Assembly: GCA_019828565.1 (NCBI GenBank)
Contig: JAHDYR010000067.1
Location: forward strand, 372,001-436,000
Direction: 5' to 3'
From: Carpediemonas membranifera
Taxonomy: Eukaryota; Fornicata
Length of the DNA stretch: 64,000 nucleotides
Of this stretch, positions 17,527 through 27,674 are shown piece by piece. The notes beneath the pieces are model-generated. The model saw nothing but the letters and a program-made list of their open reading frames with translations, was not told the origin of the DNA and did no database searches. Numbering within the stretch: the first letter of the stretch is position 1; every line of letters begins with the position of its first letter. The position numbers were made by a program, and so were the translations under genes.

Positions 17527-19809
17527 TTAGTACCCGACGACGTAGGCAAGCAGGGCGCCCATGGTGAAGATTACGAGGCATGCAAACGGCCCCTCGATCG
17601 AGCCGCCGATCAGAAGGTCAAGCGGTTTCAAGAACGGCCGACCTCTGTTGGCGTCCTCCACGCTGAGCGAAGAGATGTTGGGGAAGGACGACACCGGCAG
17701 GAGGATGGCGTTGGAGTTGACAAAACTGCACAAAAGAACGGCCATAGCGGGGTGGAAATCCTTAGAGATCTCGGCGACGAAGGGAAGCACGATGAGCGCG
17801 GCCACGGTGTGGGAGATGACGTTGCCGGCCACAAACATGAGCAACCCCGCGAGAATGATGACTAGGAAGCCCGGCATCGAGTGGAGGGTGCTCTGGAAGG
17901 GGTCGATGAGGATGTGAAGAAGCTCGGTCTGCTTGATGGCCGCGCCGAGCACCGAGCCGCCAGCTAGGAGGGTGACGACGTCCCAGGGGAGGTTGACATA
18001 GTCCTGCTTGCTGACAAGGCCGAGCCCGAATAAGATAAAGATTGGCACGAGCGAGATGATGCCAACACGGCCGATGTACTCGCCTGTAAAGGAGGTCGAC
18101 GCCCAGAGCGCCACTGCAATCACAAGCGCGGCTGCTGTGCCCACTACACCTATGATCGACGGCTTGCCCTGCTTGCTGGCCTCATGGACGGCGGCCTCGT
18201 CCGTCGGGTCGACGTCTACCATCCGGGGGACGGAGGCCACGTCTGGGCGATAGAGTAGCATGACGTACGCGTATGAGAAGAGCACGAGGACGATGCTGAC
18301 GGGCACGGAGACAAGCATGAACCCGACGAAGGTGATCTCTGTGCCGTAGCCGCTCGTGGCGAGGGCGTCGAGCGCTAGAGCAGACTGGGGCGACGCGATA
18401 GGCGTCCCCATGCCCCCAATGTTCGCGCTGAGGCACACGGCCATGAGTATGGTTCGGCCGAACTTCGAGGACTCGGGGAGGAGTCGAATCGTGGGGAGAA
18501 CGAGTGAGATGACCAACATGGGGGCGGCAACGCTGCTGAGCCACATCGAGAGGAAGAACGTCAGCGACATGAGCACGAGGATGTAGAGCCAGGGCTTGCC
18601 GAGGGAGCAGCGGGCGATGAGACGGGAAATGGGGACATCGATGTGGTGGCGGCGCAGAGAGGCGTTGAGGGCGAACCCTATAATGACTAAAATGGTGTTA
18701 TCGCTGACCATGGCCTGGTAGACGCTTGTTGACCCAGATTCAGCGTTGCTGTCGAATATTTGGAGCAGGACGGCTGTTACAAGAATGAGGATGCTTGTGG
18801 CGAACAGGGGAATGGCGCTTGTCGCCCAGAGGATGAGGGAGAGCACGAGGAGGGCCAGGGCACGCTGGGCGTCCTGCTGGTCGTCGTCGAACGGCAAGGG
18901 AAGGAACGGGATGACTCCAGCGACGATGAGGGCGATGGGCAGGATGAGCAGGCCCTTCTTGGTCAACCCCACCTGCTCCGCGGGCAGTCTGGCCTGAGCA
19001 CGGGCGAGGAATGCCTTGAGGCCCTCGTCGAAGGGGTTGTGCCTGTATGCATGGTGTTTCGCGACTTCTTCGAGGAAGAACGCGGCTACCTGCTCTGAGT
19101 CCTCTTCCTCCTCGCCCTCTGACTGCTCTGATGCGATGATAGATGCATACAGTGCTGCTGTCTCGTTCAACAGCAGCGGCCCCTGCTCGTCGGTCGCGAA
19201 CTCCTCAACCTCCAAGATCCTGTGATAAATGGCGTCGGCAGGCTCGATCGCGACCTCGTACTTCTCAAGCATAGGCGTGGTGACCAGCTTGTCGAACTTC
19301 TTGCATATTTTCCGGAACCCCTCCCTGTTCATGTGGCCGTACTCAATCAAATGATCTGTGTGACACGCAAAGATGAAGAGCTGCGTGCGGAACAGCTCGA
19401 TCTCCATCTGACTCTCGTCGCCCTGCTTGATTGCCTTGGCATCCAGCGTGTATTGCTCGAGAGTGTGGTGCATTTCGGCGCAGATCCTTGCATACTCTTT
19501 CTTGACCTTCTCTCGCTCGACTTCTACACACCTGGTGAAGTGCGAGAGGGTGTCCAGCGCCAGTATCTCCACCGGCGGCTGTGTGGGGGCGGCAGGCACA
19601 GGGGTTCCGGGCACTGAGTTCGGCAGGGAGGCCGTGGCGAAATCAAAGCTCTTGCTTGTGAAAGAACTGCTGCGGCTATGTCTTTTGTGGCCTAATGAAA
19701 CCTCGATCTCGTGCATAGAGCGCTGGACGAGCTTCTTCAGCTTCTTGTAGTCAATGTAAGCGTATGAGTTCGATGAGGACGCTACTTGCAGCGACTTGGC
19801 GAACTTCAT
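17527..19809 (-). CDS. SPX-domain DASS-family anion (phosphate) transporter, Pho87/90-like
   Basis: This 760-aa protein has an N-terminal SPX domain (about 1-195): MKFAKSLQVASSSNSYAYIDYKKLKKLVQ, with the basic cluster that in the family binds inositol pyrophosphates, then FRKICKKFDKLV. An acidic stretch (EGEEEEDSEQ) follows. From about residue 283 there are about 11-12 membrane segments of the divalent anion:Na+ symporter (DASS/SLC13-like) fold, including the NIGGMGTPIASPQSALAL clamp-loop-like motif and a later PVSSFPN loop near residue 720. The SPX-DASS fusion is known from low-affinity phosphate transporters Pho87, Pho90 and Pho91 of yeast, so plasma-membrane or vacuolar phosphate transport gated by phosphate status is likely. 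The SPX domain starts at Met1, which fixes the start. The gene converges with ELP2. Confidence 0.88.
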   Translation of the reverse strand: MKFAKSLQVASSSNSYAYIDYKKLKKLVQRSMHEIEVSLGHKRHSRSSSFTSKSFDFATASLPNSVPGTPVPAAPTQPPVEILALDTLSHFTRCVEVEREKVKKEYARICAEMHHTLEQYTLDAKAIKQGDESQMEIELFRTQLFIFACHTDHLIEYGHMNREGFRKICKKFDKLVTTPMLEKYEVAIEPADAIYHRILEVEEFATDEQGPLLLNETAALYASIIASEQSEGEEEEDSEQVAAFFLEEVAKHHAYRHNPFDEGLKAFLARAQARLPAEQVGLTKKGLLILPIALIVAGVIPFLPLPFDDDQQDAQRALALLVLSLILWATSAIPLFATSILILVTAVLLQIFDSNAESGSTSVYQAMVSDNTILVIIGFALNASLRRHHIDVPISRLIARCSLGKPWLYILVLMSLTFFLSMWLSSVAAPMLVISLVLPTIRLLPESSKFGRTILMAVCLSANIGGMGTPIASPQSALALDALATSGYGTEITFVGFMLVSVPVSIVLVLFSYAYVMLLYRPDVASVPRMVDVDPTDEAAVHEASKQGKPSIIGVVGTAAALVIAVALWASTSFTGEYIGRVGIISLVPIFILFGLGLVSKQDYVNLPWDVVTLLAGGSVLGAAIKQTELLHILIDPFQSTLHSMPGFLVIILAGLLMFVAGNVISHTVAALIVLPFVAEISKDFHPAMAVLLCSFVNSNAILLPVSSFPNISSLSVEDANRGRPFLKPLDLLIGGSIEGPFACLVIFTMGALLAYVVGY

Positions 19810-20006
19810 GATGAATAGCGATGGATTGTTGCCGAAAGGTGCCGCTTCGTGGCTTTCGCCGATTCAAGACTCGCGATCAACTCGCTTCGGGGCAGTCGGT
19901 CTCGACCTGTCCCAAGATCGGCAATCACGAAATCGCGGGAAACACCTCAATTCAACCAACATACGCTTTAGTGACAGTAATATCATACACAGACCGCCAA
20001 TGCCCA

Positions 20007-21113
20007 TCAGGCTCGGGCTCCGTCTCTGAGCATCTCCACGTGTGCCGCAAACATCGCGCACGCAGCCCGATCTCTAAACTTCACATTCAACTCAGCACCG
20101 TCTCTCACCACTGCGCTAATGCTCTCTACGACGTCAACGTCAACTTCCCATGTGATCCTCGTTGAAGTCCGCTCAGTCCGCGCCACCTCTCGCGGACTCA
20201 CGGTTATTACGGGCGACGGACTCCGCCCAGACCTCGCAGACCTGGCCTGGGGGATTTCCCCGGACTCGCCGCCGTCTGGCCCATTGTTACGGCGCCTGGG
20301 CGATGACACCGCGGCGGGACTCCGGTTGGCGACGGAGAGACGCTCGTCGTCGGGGTCGAGCACTATCGTGCTCTGCCGACGCCCATGTCTGGGTGAAACT
20401 AGGCTCGGGGGCACCGCGATCTGGGGGATCGCCGGCTCACTCGGGCGGCGGTTCAAAGCAGCCTCACGCCGCCTGAGCTCTGCTAGCTCTGCAGCCAGTC
20501 TCTCCTTGGCCAGCCGGGCCTGTCTGATGGCCGTCGTCTCGGCCGGGGGGTGGTCTGGGATGCTGAAGTCGATCTCAGACCCCTGCCGGGAGAGGGAGAG
20601 CTCGAGGGGCGGGATGCGGCTCGAAAGGGACTCTGGCTTGTTACTATTGGGGGTTGCGGCCGTTCTGTCTGTGGTTCCAGGCAGTTTAGCGCTGGACATC
20701 TGTGGTTTGTCCGCAAGCTGGCGGGGCGACTGGGCTACACGGCGAGTGTTGGGTTGCACGGCCACTGCTGTGGCTATGGATGAGGTCTTACGGGGCTCGA
20801 CTACTGAACTGCGGGTGAGAATGACGGGTGAGACGCTGGGTTCGCTCGACTCGGCGTGATTCTTCTTCTGCCACTCGGCAAGAAGCTGAGCGGTGGCAAA
20901 CGGGGTTCGCACGCGTCCACGGTGGTCGGGGGTGGATGCACGCGAGGATCTGTTTGCTGAACGGGCTCGTATGCCCCCAGAAAAATTGGAGTCTTGAATT
21001 CTCTGAGTTAGCGTTGCAAGTGTCGGCGTTGATGGAACGTTTGTAGGTGTCTTTGGTGTAAAATCGTCATTCGATAGTGAACGTGCCCGAAGAGGACCGA
21101 ATGCCCGAGACAT
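20007..21113 (-). CDS. Hypothetical disordered Ser/Arg-rich protein
   Basis: The predicted protein has about 368 aa from ATG 21113 (MSRAFGPLRARSLSNDD). The frame is open to 21224, where the sequence looks non-coding. Most of it is low-complexity Ser/Pro/Arg/Thr sequence with many SP and TP sites (TPKTPTNVPSTPT, SPRRRNN), suggesting a kinase substrate. A short helix (AIRQARLAKERLAAELAELRRREAALNRR) lies near two thirds of its length. The last ~60 residues (TRITWEVDVDVVESISAVV...ELNVKFRDRAACAMFAAHVEML) alternate strands and a helix and may form a small PH-like or unassigned domain. I recognise no family. Confidence 0.6.
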   Translation of the reverse strand: MSRAFGPLRARSLSNDDFTPKTPTNVPSTPTLATLTQRIQDSNFSGGIRARSANRSSRASTPDHRGRVRTPFATAQLLAEWQKKNHAESSEPSVSPVILTRSSVVEPRKTSSIATAVAVQPNTRRVAQSPRQLADKPQMSSAKLPGTTDRTAATPNSNKPESLSSRIPPLELSLSRQGSEIDFSIPDHPPAETTAIRQARLAKERLAAELAELRRREAALNRRPSEPAIPQIAVPPSLVSPRHGRRQSTIVLDPDDERLSVANRSPAAVSSPRRRNNGPDGGESGEIPQARSARSGRSPSPVITVSPREVARTERTSTRITWEVDVDVVESISAVVRDGAELNVKFRDRAACAMFAAHVEMLRDGARA

Positions 21114-21364
21114 TCCCGAAAATCGTTGTCGGAAGCATATACGTGAACGAATGTAGCTGCATAAATCGAGATGACTCGTCATCTCGGGCGCTCCGAGCCC
21201 CTGAAGCGACATACCCAAGAGCAAGGGTTGGACCTGCCGCGTGCAGCCACACCGTGTGACGACAAGGCCCAGGGTTTTTGCCTACCGCCAGACCAGGAGA
21301 GCCTCAAGGCCAGCGCTACAACACGACCACGCCATAATCCGACTCCTTTACCGCTAAACCACGA

Positions 21365-22954
21365 TCACCCCTGCTTCCAAGGAGCGATATTCACCTCGGT
21401 AAAGCTGCGGACGAGTTTGGCTGAGGGGGGACCACACCCGACGGTCTCTGCCACGCCGCCCGACAGCTGAGCAACGCCGAAGAACCACTGGTCTGATGGG
21501 TGGCGGAAGCAGATGCCCGAGAACGCTGTCGCCTCAAACGGGATTTCGAACGAAGAGTCTTCGCAGAATAAGGTCTTTCCTTCAGTGACCCAGACAATCC
21601 GGTAATCATCGCAGTAGACGGCCTTCGCCCCCTCTGGGAACTGGAGCGGTGTGGCTGAGGAGACCTTGTCGTGCGGGACTGCCCGAGGCAGCAGGCCCGA
21701 CTGGGCGATCGAGTATGGAACCTTGCCTGCAAAAAGAAGCTGGTGGCCACTGAGGAAGACGTTGAAAGATAAATTCGAACCTATGAGCGCATCAACACTG
21801 AAGGGCAGCTCCTCAAAGCCCGTCATCCCATCCGAATGCCCGAGCCCAAGCCGGCCATTATCGTTGTCTCCGCTGATAATCTGTCGATCGCCCATGGAGA
21901 GAATGATCGTCCTTCCCTCATTAATGATGTGATCTGGGACAAACCCGGCAGGCGTACTAATAGTGTTGAAAACGCCCTGGCTCTGCCCACGGCCGACGTA
22001 ACGTCTTCCGCAGGCGCCCGCCATGACTGTGCCGGCTGGGGTGAGAACCATGACGATGCCGCTTCTAATAGAAACATCAGTCACCATCATGTGCTTCTCC
22101 CAGGAGGGCAGGCTGGCCTCGAGCTCGGCGACCTTGGGGCAGGCGGGGAAGGCGAGGCGGGTTGGGCCAAGCCAACGTTGGGGCGACCCCAGCTGGCTGT
22201 ATTCATTCTGTCCCCAGCCCCACAAGCCCTTGGGCGTCCTGGCGATGTGGGTGGGCCCGTCGCTGTTGACCTCGAGGGCCCTTGGCATTCTGGCCCTGGT
22301 GAGGGTGGTGTGGTGCTTCGTGTCGAGCATGAAGAGACGGCCCATGTATATACGGTGGAAATAGCTGCCGTAGCTATCATTATAGCGGTAAGAGTCACCG
22401 TCCTTCTCGGCGACATTCATCGTGAAGAAGAACTTGCGGCAGATGAACCAGAGGCACTTGGCCTCGGGAGAAAGAGCATTGCTGATATGTTCATGCATCT
22501 CCTTCTTATGCGGACTCGCAGCCTTGGTCTCTTGCAGCAACACGTCTGCCAGGTCTGGGTTGGCCCCGCCACCCATGAGACAGGCCCACACCGTGCCCTG
22601 GAGCAGGGTGTGCAGGGCGATCGGGAGCTCCTCGCAATCCTCAAGCTCGACGTTCATGGACAGTGGCGGGCCGTCGGTGAGGATGGAGCGGGCGCGGTCG
22701 AGGAGCACTTGCGCGCTTGGAGCGAGAGGGGGGATGTCGGCGAGCACCTCGCTGATCGTTGCGGCGTGTATTGGAGAATAGCTGATCTCTAGATCGCGAT
22801 CTGAAGGCACAGTCTCGCCAAACTGCCTCGAGTATGCGTGGCGAATGAGAGATGGTATGTCCCCGGGTATAGATGAAGTTTCGACAATAGAAAGTCGAAA
22901 CGCCGCAATAAGCAATGCTTTGACGTCTGTTGGCGAAGAATCTGCGCCGTCCAT
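21365..22954 (-). CDS. RCC1-like repeat protein
   Basis: This 529-aa protein has an N-terminal ~215 residues that are helical and unassigned (ADVLLQETKAASPHKKEMHEHISNALSPEAKCLWFICRKFF is BTB- or BACK-like in feel, not provable). The C-terminal half has degenerate RCC1 repeats: GLWGWGQNEYSQLGS, GTVMAGACGRRYVG, RQIISGDNDNGRLGLGHSDG, and weaker blades to the end. Propellers of this type act as Ran exchange factors, ubiquitin-ligase subunits or scaffolds; the degenerate repeats argue against a true Ran-GEF. It may be a paralogue of the RCC1-like half of the gene at 8520. No signal peptide is seen. The 140-bp gap downstream (21225-21364) has no assignable feature. Confidence 0.75.
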   Translation of the reverse strand: MDGADSSPTDVKALLIAAFRLSIVETSSIPGDIPSLIRHAYSRQFGETVPSDRDLEISYSPIHAATISEVLADIPPLAPSAQVLLDRARSILTDGPPLSMNVELEDCEELPIALHTLLQGTVWACLMGGGANPDLADVLLQETKAASPHKKEMHEHISNALSPEAKCLWFICRKFFFTMNVAEKDGDSYRYNDSYGSYFHRIYMGRLFMLDTKHHTTLTRARMPRALEVNSDGPTHIARTPKGLWGWGQNEYSQLGSPQRWLGPTRLAFPACPKVAELEASLPSWEKHMMVTDVSIRSGIVMVLTPAGTVMAGACGRRYVGRGQSQGVFNTISTPAGFVPDHIINEGRTIILSMGDRQIISGDNDNGRLGLGHSDGMTGFEELPFSVDALIGSNLSFNVFLSGHQLLFAGKVPYSIAQSGLLPRAVPHDKVSSATPLQFPEGAKAVYCDDYRIVWVTEGKTLFCEDSSFEIPFEATAFSGICFRHPSDQWFFGVAQLSGGVAETVGCGPPSAKLVRSFTEVNIAPWKQG

Positions 22955-23136
22955 TGTTCACAGGAATCCTTCCTGGCGCTAACGACTTCAGCACAGTTGA
23001 GCCGATGGACCCGCGGTCGGTATCGAGTCGACGCGTCTTGGGTCGAGTGGGGCATCCGCGCGACGAACTCTCGCACATGCTTCCTCGTCTTGGCATTGCC
23101 AATCGTTGCCGCTACAAAACTTTACCTCCCTCATCC

Positions 23137-26100
23137 CTAAATCGACTGGCAGGTCATCTTATCGCGAGCCCTGAACGAGCTCCCCATCTCCTTCCTCAGC
23201 TCCCGCAGCTCAGCCATGGCGGCCTTCATGGTCGGCCTGTCCGCCGGGTCTTGCGCCCACATCTTCTCGACGATCGCCTGGAGCTCGGGCAGCTGGGCGA
23301 GGGCCTTGCGCGGCTTGGGCCGGGATCCGTCGTTGATCTTCTTCATCGCGGCGAAAGAACTCTTCTCGTCGGCGAAGGGGAGCTCCTCGGAGAAGAGGGC
23401 GAAGATGGTCATGGCGAAGGAGAAGACGTCCGCCTTCTGGTCGTACTCGCCCCGCTGGAGAAGCTCGGGGGCGGCGAAGCCCATGGTGCCGATGTTGGTC
23501 ATCGTCTTGGTCGTGTTGTTGACGGCCAGACCGAGATCGCCGACCTTGACGCGGATGCGGTTGCGACTCACCTTCTCCTCAATCGCCACGAAGAAGTTGT
23601 CGGGCTTGATGTCGCGGTGTACGATGCCTCTCGAGTGGATGAAGGCGAGACCGTCGGCCGCCTCGATGACGAGGTCGAGCAGGGCGAGCGGCGTGAGTCG
23701 GCCCGCCTTGCGCTTCTTCTCGACGTAGGCAGAGAGCGAGCCAAGTGCGCAGAACTCGGTCACGATGTAGATGGCCGGCAGACGCACGGTGGCGCCCAGG
23801 AACTTGAGCACGTTGGGGTGGGACAGCTCGACGAGGGTCTTGGCCTCCCGGGCAAACTCGTTCATGCTCGTCACGTCGGACTGGAAGGCCTCGTGCAGCT
23901 TCTTGACGCACACCACCCGATCCTGATACACAGCACGCGACACAGAACCGAACCCGCCCGAGGCGATGACCTCCGTCTCGGTGACGGCCTCGGGGACGAT
24001 GAAGAAGTCCCAGATGGCGGAGTAGAGCCTGTTGTTGGAGTCGATCCCAAGCTTCGTGAGCTCGGCCTTGGCCAGCTTGCGGAGTCGGCGGCGGATGATG
24101 CCCCGCTTGACCCGCTTGTACTGCTGTCTCAGCATGAGCCCGGCGACAGTGACGCCAACGACGTGGACACAGAAGCAGCCGGTGACGCAGGACGAGATGA
24201 AGGCGAGGCCAATCATCTGGACAACGATGACGACGCAGCAGCCGCAGCAGAAGATCGCAAGGACCGTCACAATAACGTATGTTAGGAAAGTCATGAACAT
24301 TTGGGCGGACGTGAATAAACAGTAGACTTCGGTGGGATTCGAAGTCGTGATAATCGCAAACTGGTCCGACCAAGAGATTGTCTCAACCGTCTGATATTCG
24401 CTCAAATCCAGCGTCATCGCCCAGAGTTGGCCATCAGCGTCGCTGGTGTCGTCCACAGCAAAGAAGACCAATTGCTCCGGGGAGCCAATGGTGCCGTCTG
24501 CCACGACGATCGTCCCATCCTGCGTGTCCAACGCTGATATGATCTGCCGGCACTCGTGGTTGTCGTAGTTGCCATTATACGTGTATACGTCAGTCAGCAT
24601 GTAACTCGAGGCGTCCGTCGCGTTGGGGCGGTAGAGCATCGCGTAGCCGCAGTTGCCGTCGTGCGCCTTGCCAAGGAATGTGTTGTAGGAGACGGCAATG
24701 CCGTACCCCGCAGTTTTGCGCGTCTCAACGAACCTGACGAATCTCCCAAACGAGTTGTGCGGCCCGGGGATGCCATGGACATACTTGCGATGGCCCAGGA
24801 CGCCCCAGCTGTCGTCGAACGCGAAAACATAGAACATGGCGTGCGCCGTGCCTACTACGAGCGTGTGGTCGCGCAGGTCCGCGTCCGTCCCGAAGAAGAA
24901 GCCTGTGTTGTAGCCACCGTCGGGCGCGGTGATGTTCAAGAAGGAAAGGCCCTGCGCCTCGGGCCCCAGCGGCCAGAGGAAGAGCGCGTTCGACTCGGAC
25001 CCGACCACGAGGATGCCGTTGCCGTCCTCGTCGACGTCTAGCTTCAGAACATGGCTGCCGAATCGCCGCACGGTGTCGTTCTCGGGGTCGACCTTCCGTT
25101 GGATGTCGACGCCGTGGATCATGGAGGGTTCATAAAAGGTCGAGTCAGAGCTTGAGTCCTCGAAGAAAAAGACGGCGCCGACACCCGAGTCGGCTCCGGG
25201 GGCGCCGACAACCATCAAACGATTGCTCACAGAGATGGTTGTGCCAAACTCCGCCGAGACGGTGGTCTCCATCGACTGCACAAGTTGCTTGGTGTCGACC
25301 TGCCGGAAGCCGCTGTCTGCGGAGTCGAATATCGCGTGCCATATGTGTTGGGCGTATCCGTCCATGTCTAGACTGCTAGCCGCGACGAGGGAGACTGTGC
25401 CAAACTCTCTCCTCTGGGCGCTGCCGGGGGACCCGACCAGGGCCTTGCCACCGCCGAAAGACTGGGCAAACGTCCCCGTTGTGGACGCACGCTGGCCGCT
25501 GATGACTCCGATCTCGTCGAACTCGTCGCCAACGAGCTTCAGCATGGAGATCTTCGTGACGAGGCCGGCCTCGCTCTGGACTGCGCTGTACGACTGGTAG
25601 ACCTGGACCATCGAGTCCTGGGCAATCGCCACGCTCTTGGGGACGCTGTCGGTGGCTTCGGAGTACGACAAAAAGTCCAGCTGCCAGCCCTCGGCGGCGT
25701 GGGTCAGCTTGTAGGTAACTCTGGGTAAGCAACGTGGGGGTTGAGTCAAACATGATCGTGTTGCCCGTCAGGGCGACGAAGGTGTCAGAGCCTTGGGAAA
25801 TGGCTACGCTGAGGCCAGAGTAGGCGAAATCGCGGAGATCTGGCCCGGGGACGGTGGCCATCTCGGAGATAATCAAGTCCCAAGAGAACGTGGCGCGGTC
25901 AAAGTGGTAGACATCGACGTAGATGACATAACCGTCGGCCGCCATATCAGTAACAACAACGAAGTCGGTGGCCATCGCTATCGCCTTGATGCTCCTTTCT
26001 GAGGCAGGATCGGGGGCGTTGAGCGTGGCGTTCAGGGCGAACGAGGTCGTACCAGGGACGTTACTGTAGACGTTGACCTGCCAGCTCGCTCCCGACTCTT

Positions 26101-26707
26101 CCACTATGCCGACGAAGTCGCTATTCTGCCCCACCGTCATCGCATGAGCGTGGCTGCCCAGCACCACGCCCGAGTCCTCAAGAGTCGGGATGGGGTAGGT
26201 CGACCCGTCGATGCGGTAGACGTGGACGGGCATGCACGTGTCCTGGCACATGATCAGGAGGAGCTGGCCGGAGAGGATGGCGCTTTCGTGCCACTTGCAG
26301 CCGTCAATGGACGCAGACTCGGCCCAGAACCCGAACTCGTCGCTGCTGTCGGAAACACGGACCTTGTCAGTGGAGAGGACGACGTAATCACTGTCGAGGG
26401 CCACCTGTGGGGCGATGTCGGTCCGCTGGTCCGGGTCTGCGGGAACCACGAGCTTTTCAGACGAAAGCCAGGAGTCGCCGACGTGATTGAAGACCGTGCA
26501 GTACGCGGGCATGTAGGTAGAGGCCTTTCCGTCCGGAACTGTGTACGGGAGCGAGCATAACGCCATGCGATCGACGCTAAACGCCAAACTCACACCAAGG
26601 TTGGTCTCTGCCGCTTCCTGCTCCTGAACTGAATAAATGCGCGAACTGAACAGCGTTAGGTAACATAGACACGTTGTTAGCAGCGCCAGTATGACTGCAA
26701 CCCTCAT
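23137..26707 (-). CDS. Receptor-like protein kinase with FG-GAP/propeller ectodomain, one frame break
   Basis: I read this as one gene in two overlapping frames. The 5' part (26707 to about 25735) starts with a signal/anchor sequence (MRVAVILALLTTCLCYL) and ectodomain repeats. The 3' part (from about 25749) continues the repeats, with FG-GAP-like units such as TTISVSNRLMVVGAPGADSGVGAVFFFED. Hydrophobic, Cys-rich membrane segments follow (FLTYVIVTVLAIFCCGCCVVIVV), then a kinase domain: Gly-loop ASGGFGSVSRAV, VCVKKL, HRDIKPDNF, and a D-L-G variant of DFG (GDLGLA). A one-base shift somewhere between positions 25720 and 25755 (a CCCCC run or TACCTAC) would restore a single frame of about 1190 aa. 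This is a TKL-like sensor kinase. The frame break is either an assembly indel or a real lesion that splits it. The ligand is unknown. Confidence 0.78.
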
Positions 26708-27020
26708 GGAAACGCGCCTCGCAAGATCCTCCAAACGACTCCACGTCGATCAGATCCGATCGCACGAATCGGGGTCTACCGCGCGGCTAAGGCAGAGTAA
26801 CGTCGCTGCCGTGACTCGTTATTGCATCTCCGCGAATCCTTTACCATCTGCAGTGTTGGGTCAGTGGTGGTTGGGTGGTCGCAGTCGCTCGCAGCGTGTG
26901 CCGGATGACCTGGTGGCCCTACCCCGAGTCAAGTGACGACACAGTGATCTCGGCATCCAAATTCTGTGACTCTGACCAACACTGCTGCCAACACGTAGTG
27001 GTAAATATACCGTTTATACA

Positions 27021-27422
27021 CTAGCACATAAAGGCCTTGAATATGTGATTCTTGATGTACCACCCATCCGGCTGCCCTGGTTGGTTAAAGTGCTGGAGCG
27101 TGAATACATCGTTAAACACTGAGGGCTGCCCCGTCTGGCCGTCCACAATCATCTGCCCTGAGACGAAAAGAAGCACCTGGTCGCCAAAGGTTGGCTGGAA
27201 GTCGAATACCATGGATTGGAAGTCATGCTGGATCTTGTGCGTCTGCAAGCGCTCTAAGAGGTTGCGGATGTCGTTAATGCCGCGGCATCTGTTGCGCTGG
27301 AAAGAGGCCACTGAGTCTTCTTGCTGTATAAATGGGTATTGCGGTTGTAACATACGTAGAACTGCAGCGTCTCGGTCGTACTCCTGTCGAATACTCTGTA
27401 TAATCGGAAGAAGAGGGTACAT
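27021..27422 (-). CDS. NTF2-like protein (nuclear transport factor 2)
   Basis: The predicted protein has 133 aa from ATG 27422 (MYPLLPIIQSIRQEYDRD). The order of segments matches NTF2: an N-terminal helix, then DSVASFQRNRCRGINDIRNLLERL (the 'f.G...I..kl.~lp' block), KIQHDFQSMVFDFQP (the 'kiqh.i...D.qP' hallmark), VLLFVSGQMIVDG, and FNDVFTLQHFN...GWYIKNHIFKAF ('F.q.F.L.......~y..ndiFr'). Length fits the family (about 125 aa). NTF2 carries RanGDP into the nucleus through the pore; a close relative such as Nxt1/p15 is possible. An upstream in-frame ATG at 27449 would add nine residues. The gene is divergent from the BRCT gene, sharing 27423-27674. Confidence 0.8.
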   Translation of the reverse strand: MYPLLPIIQSIRQEYDRDAAVLRMLQPQYPFIQQEDSVASFQRNRCRGINDIRNLLERLQTHKIQHDFQSMVFDFQPTFGDQVLLFVSGQMIVDGQTGQPSVFNDVFTLQHFNQPGQPDGWYIKNHIFKAFMC

Positions 27423-27674
27423 GCTGATAATATGTAGAAATGAAGTCATATGTAAGAGAACTATGTCAATGGGGCTCACAAACTTGGCAGATTTGCCTCT
27501 GTTGCATCAGTACTTGTACTGAATGACGCGCGTTTCGACTTAAACTCGACTCAAGAATAATCCACTCAGCCGACAGCCGACGACGGACTGAGATGCCCCA
27601 AGTGTTTCTATGGCGGCTTTGACATCATTTTCGGTGTTTGACTTCAAAACTGCACTGTGGAGCGAAAGCGCTGA

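Noticed and set aside
21240-21372. Possible tRNA gene on the minus strand (GTGGTTTAGCGGTAAAGG resembles an A box)
   Set aside because: No B box (GGTTCRANNCC) follows at a suitable distance, the acceptor stem pairs poorly, and no clear anticodon arm forms.
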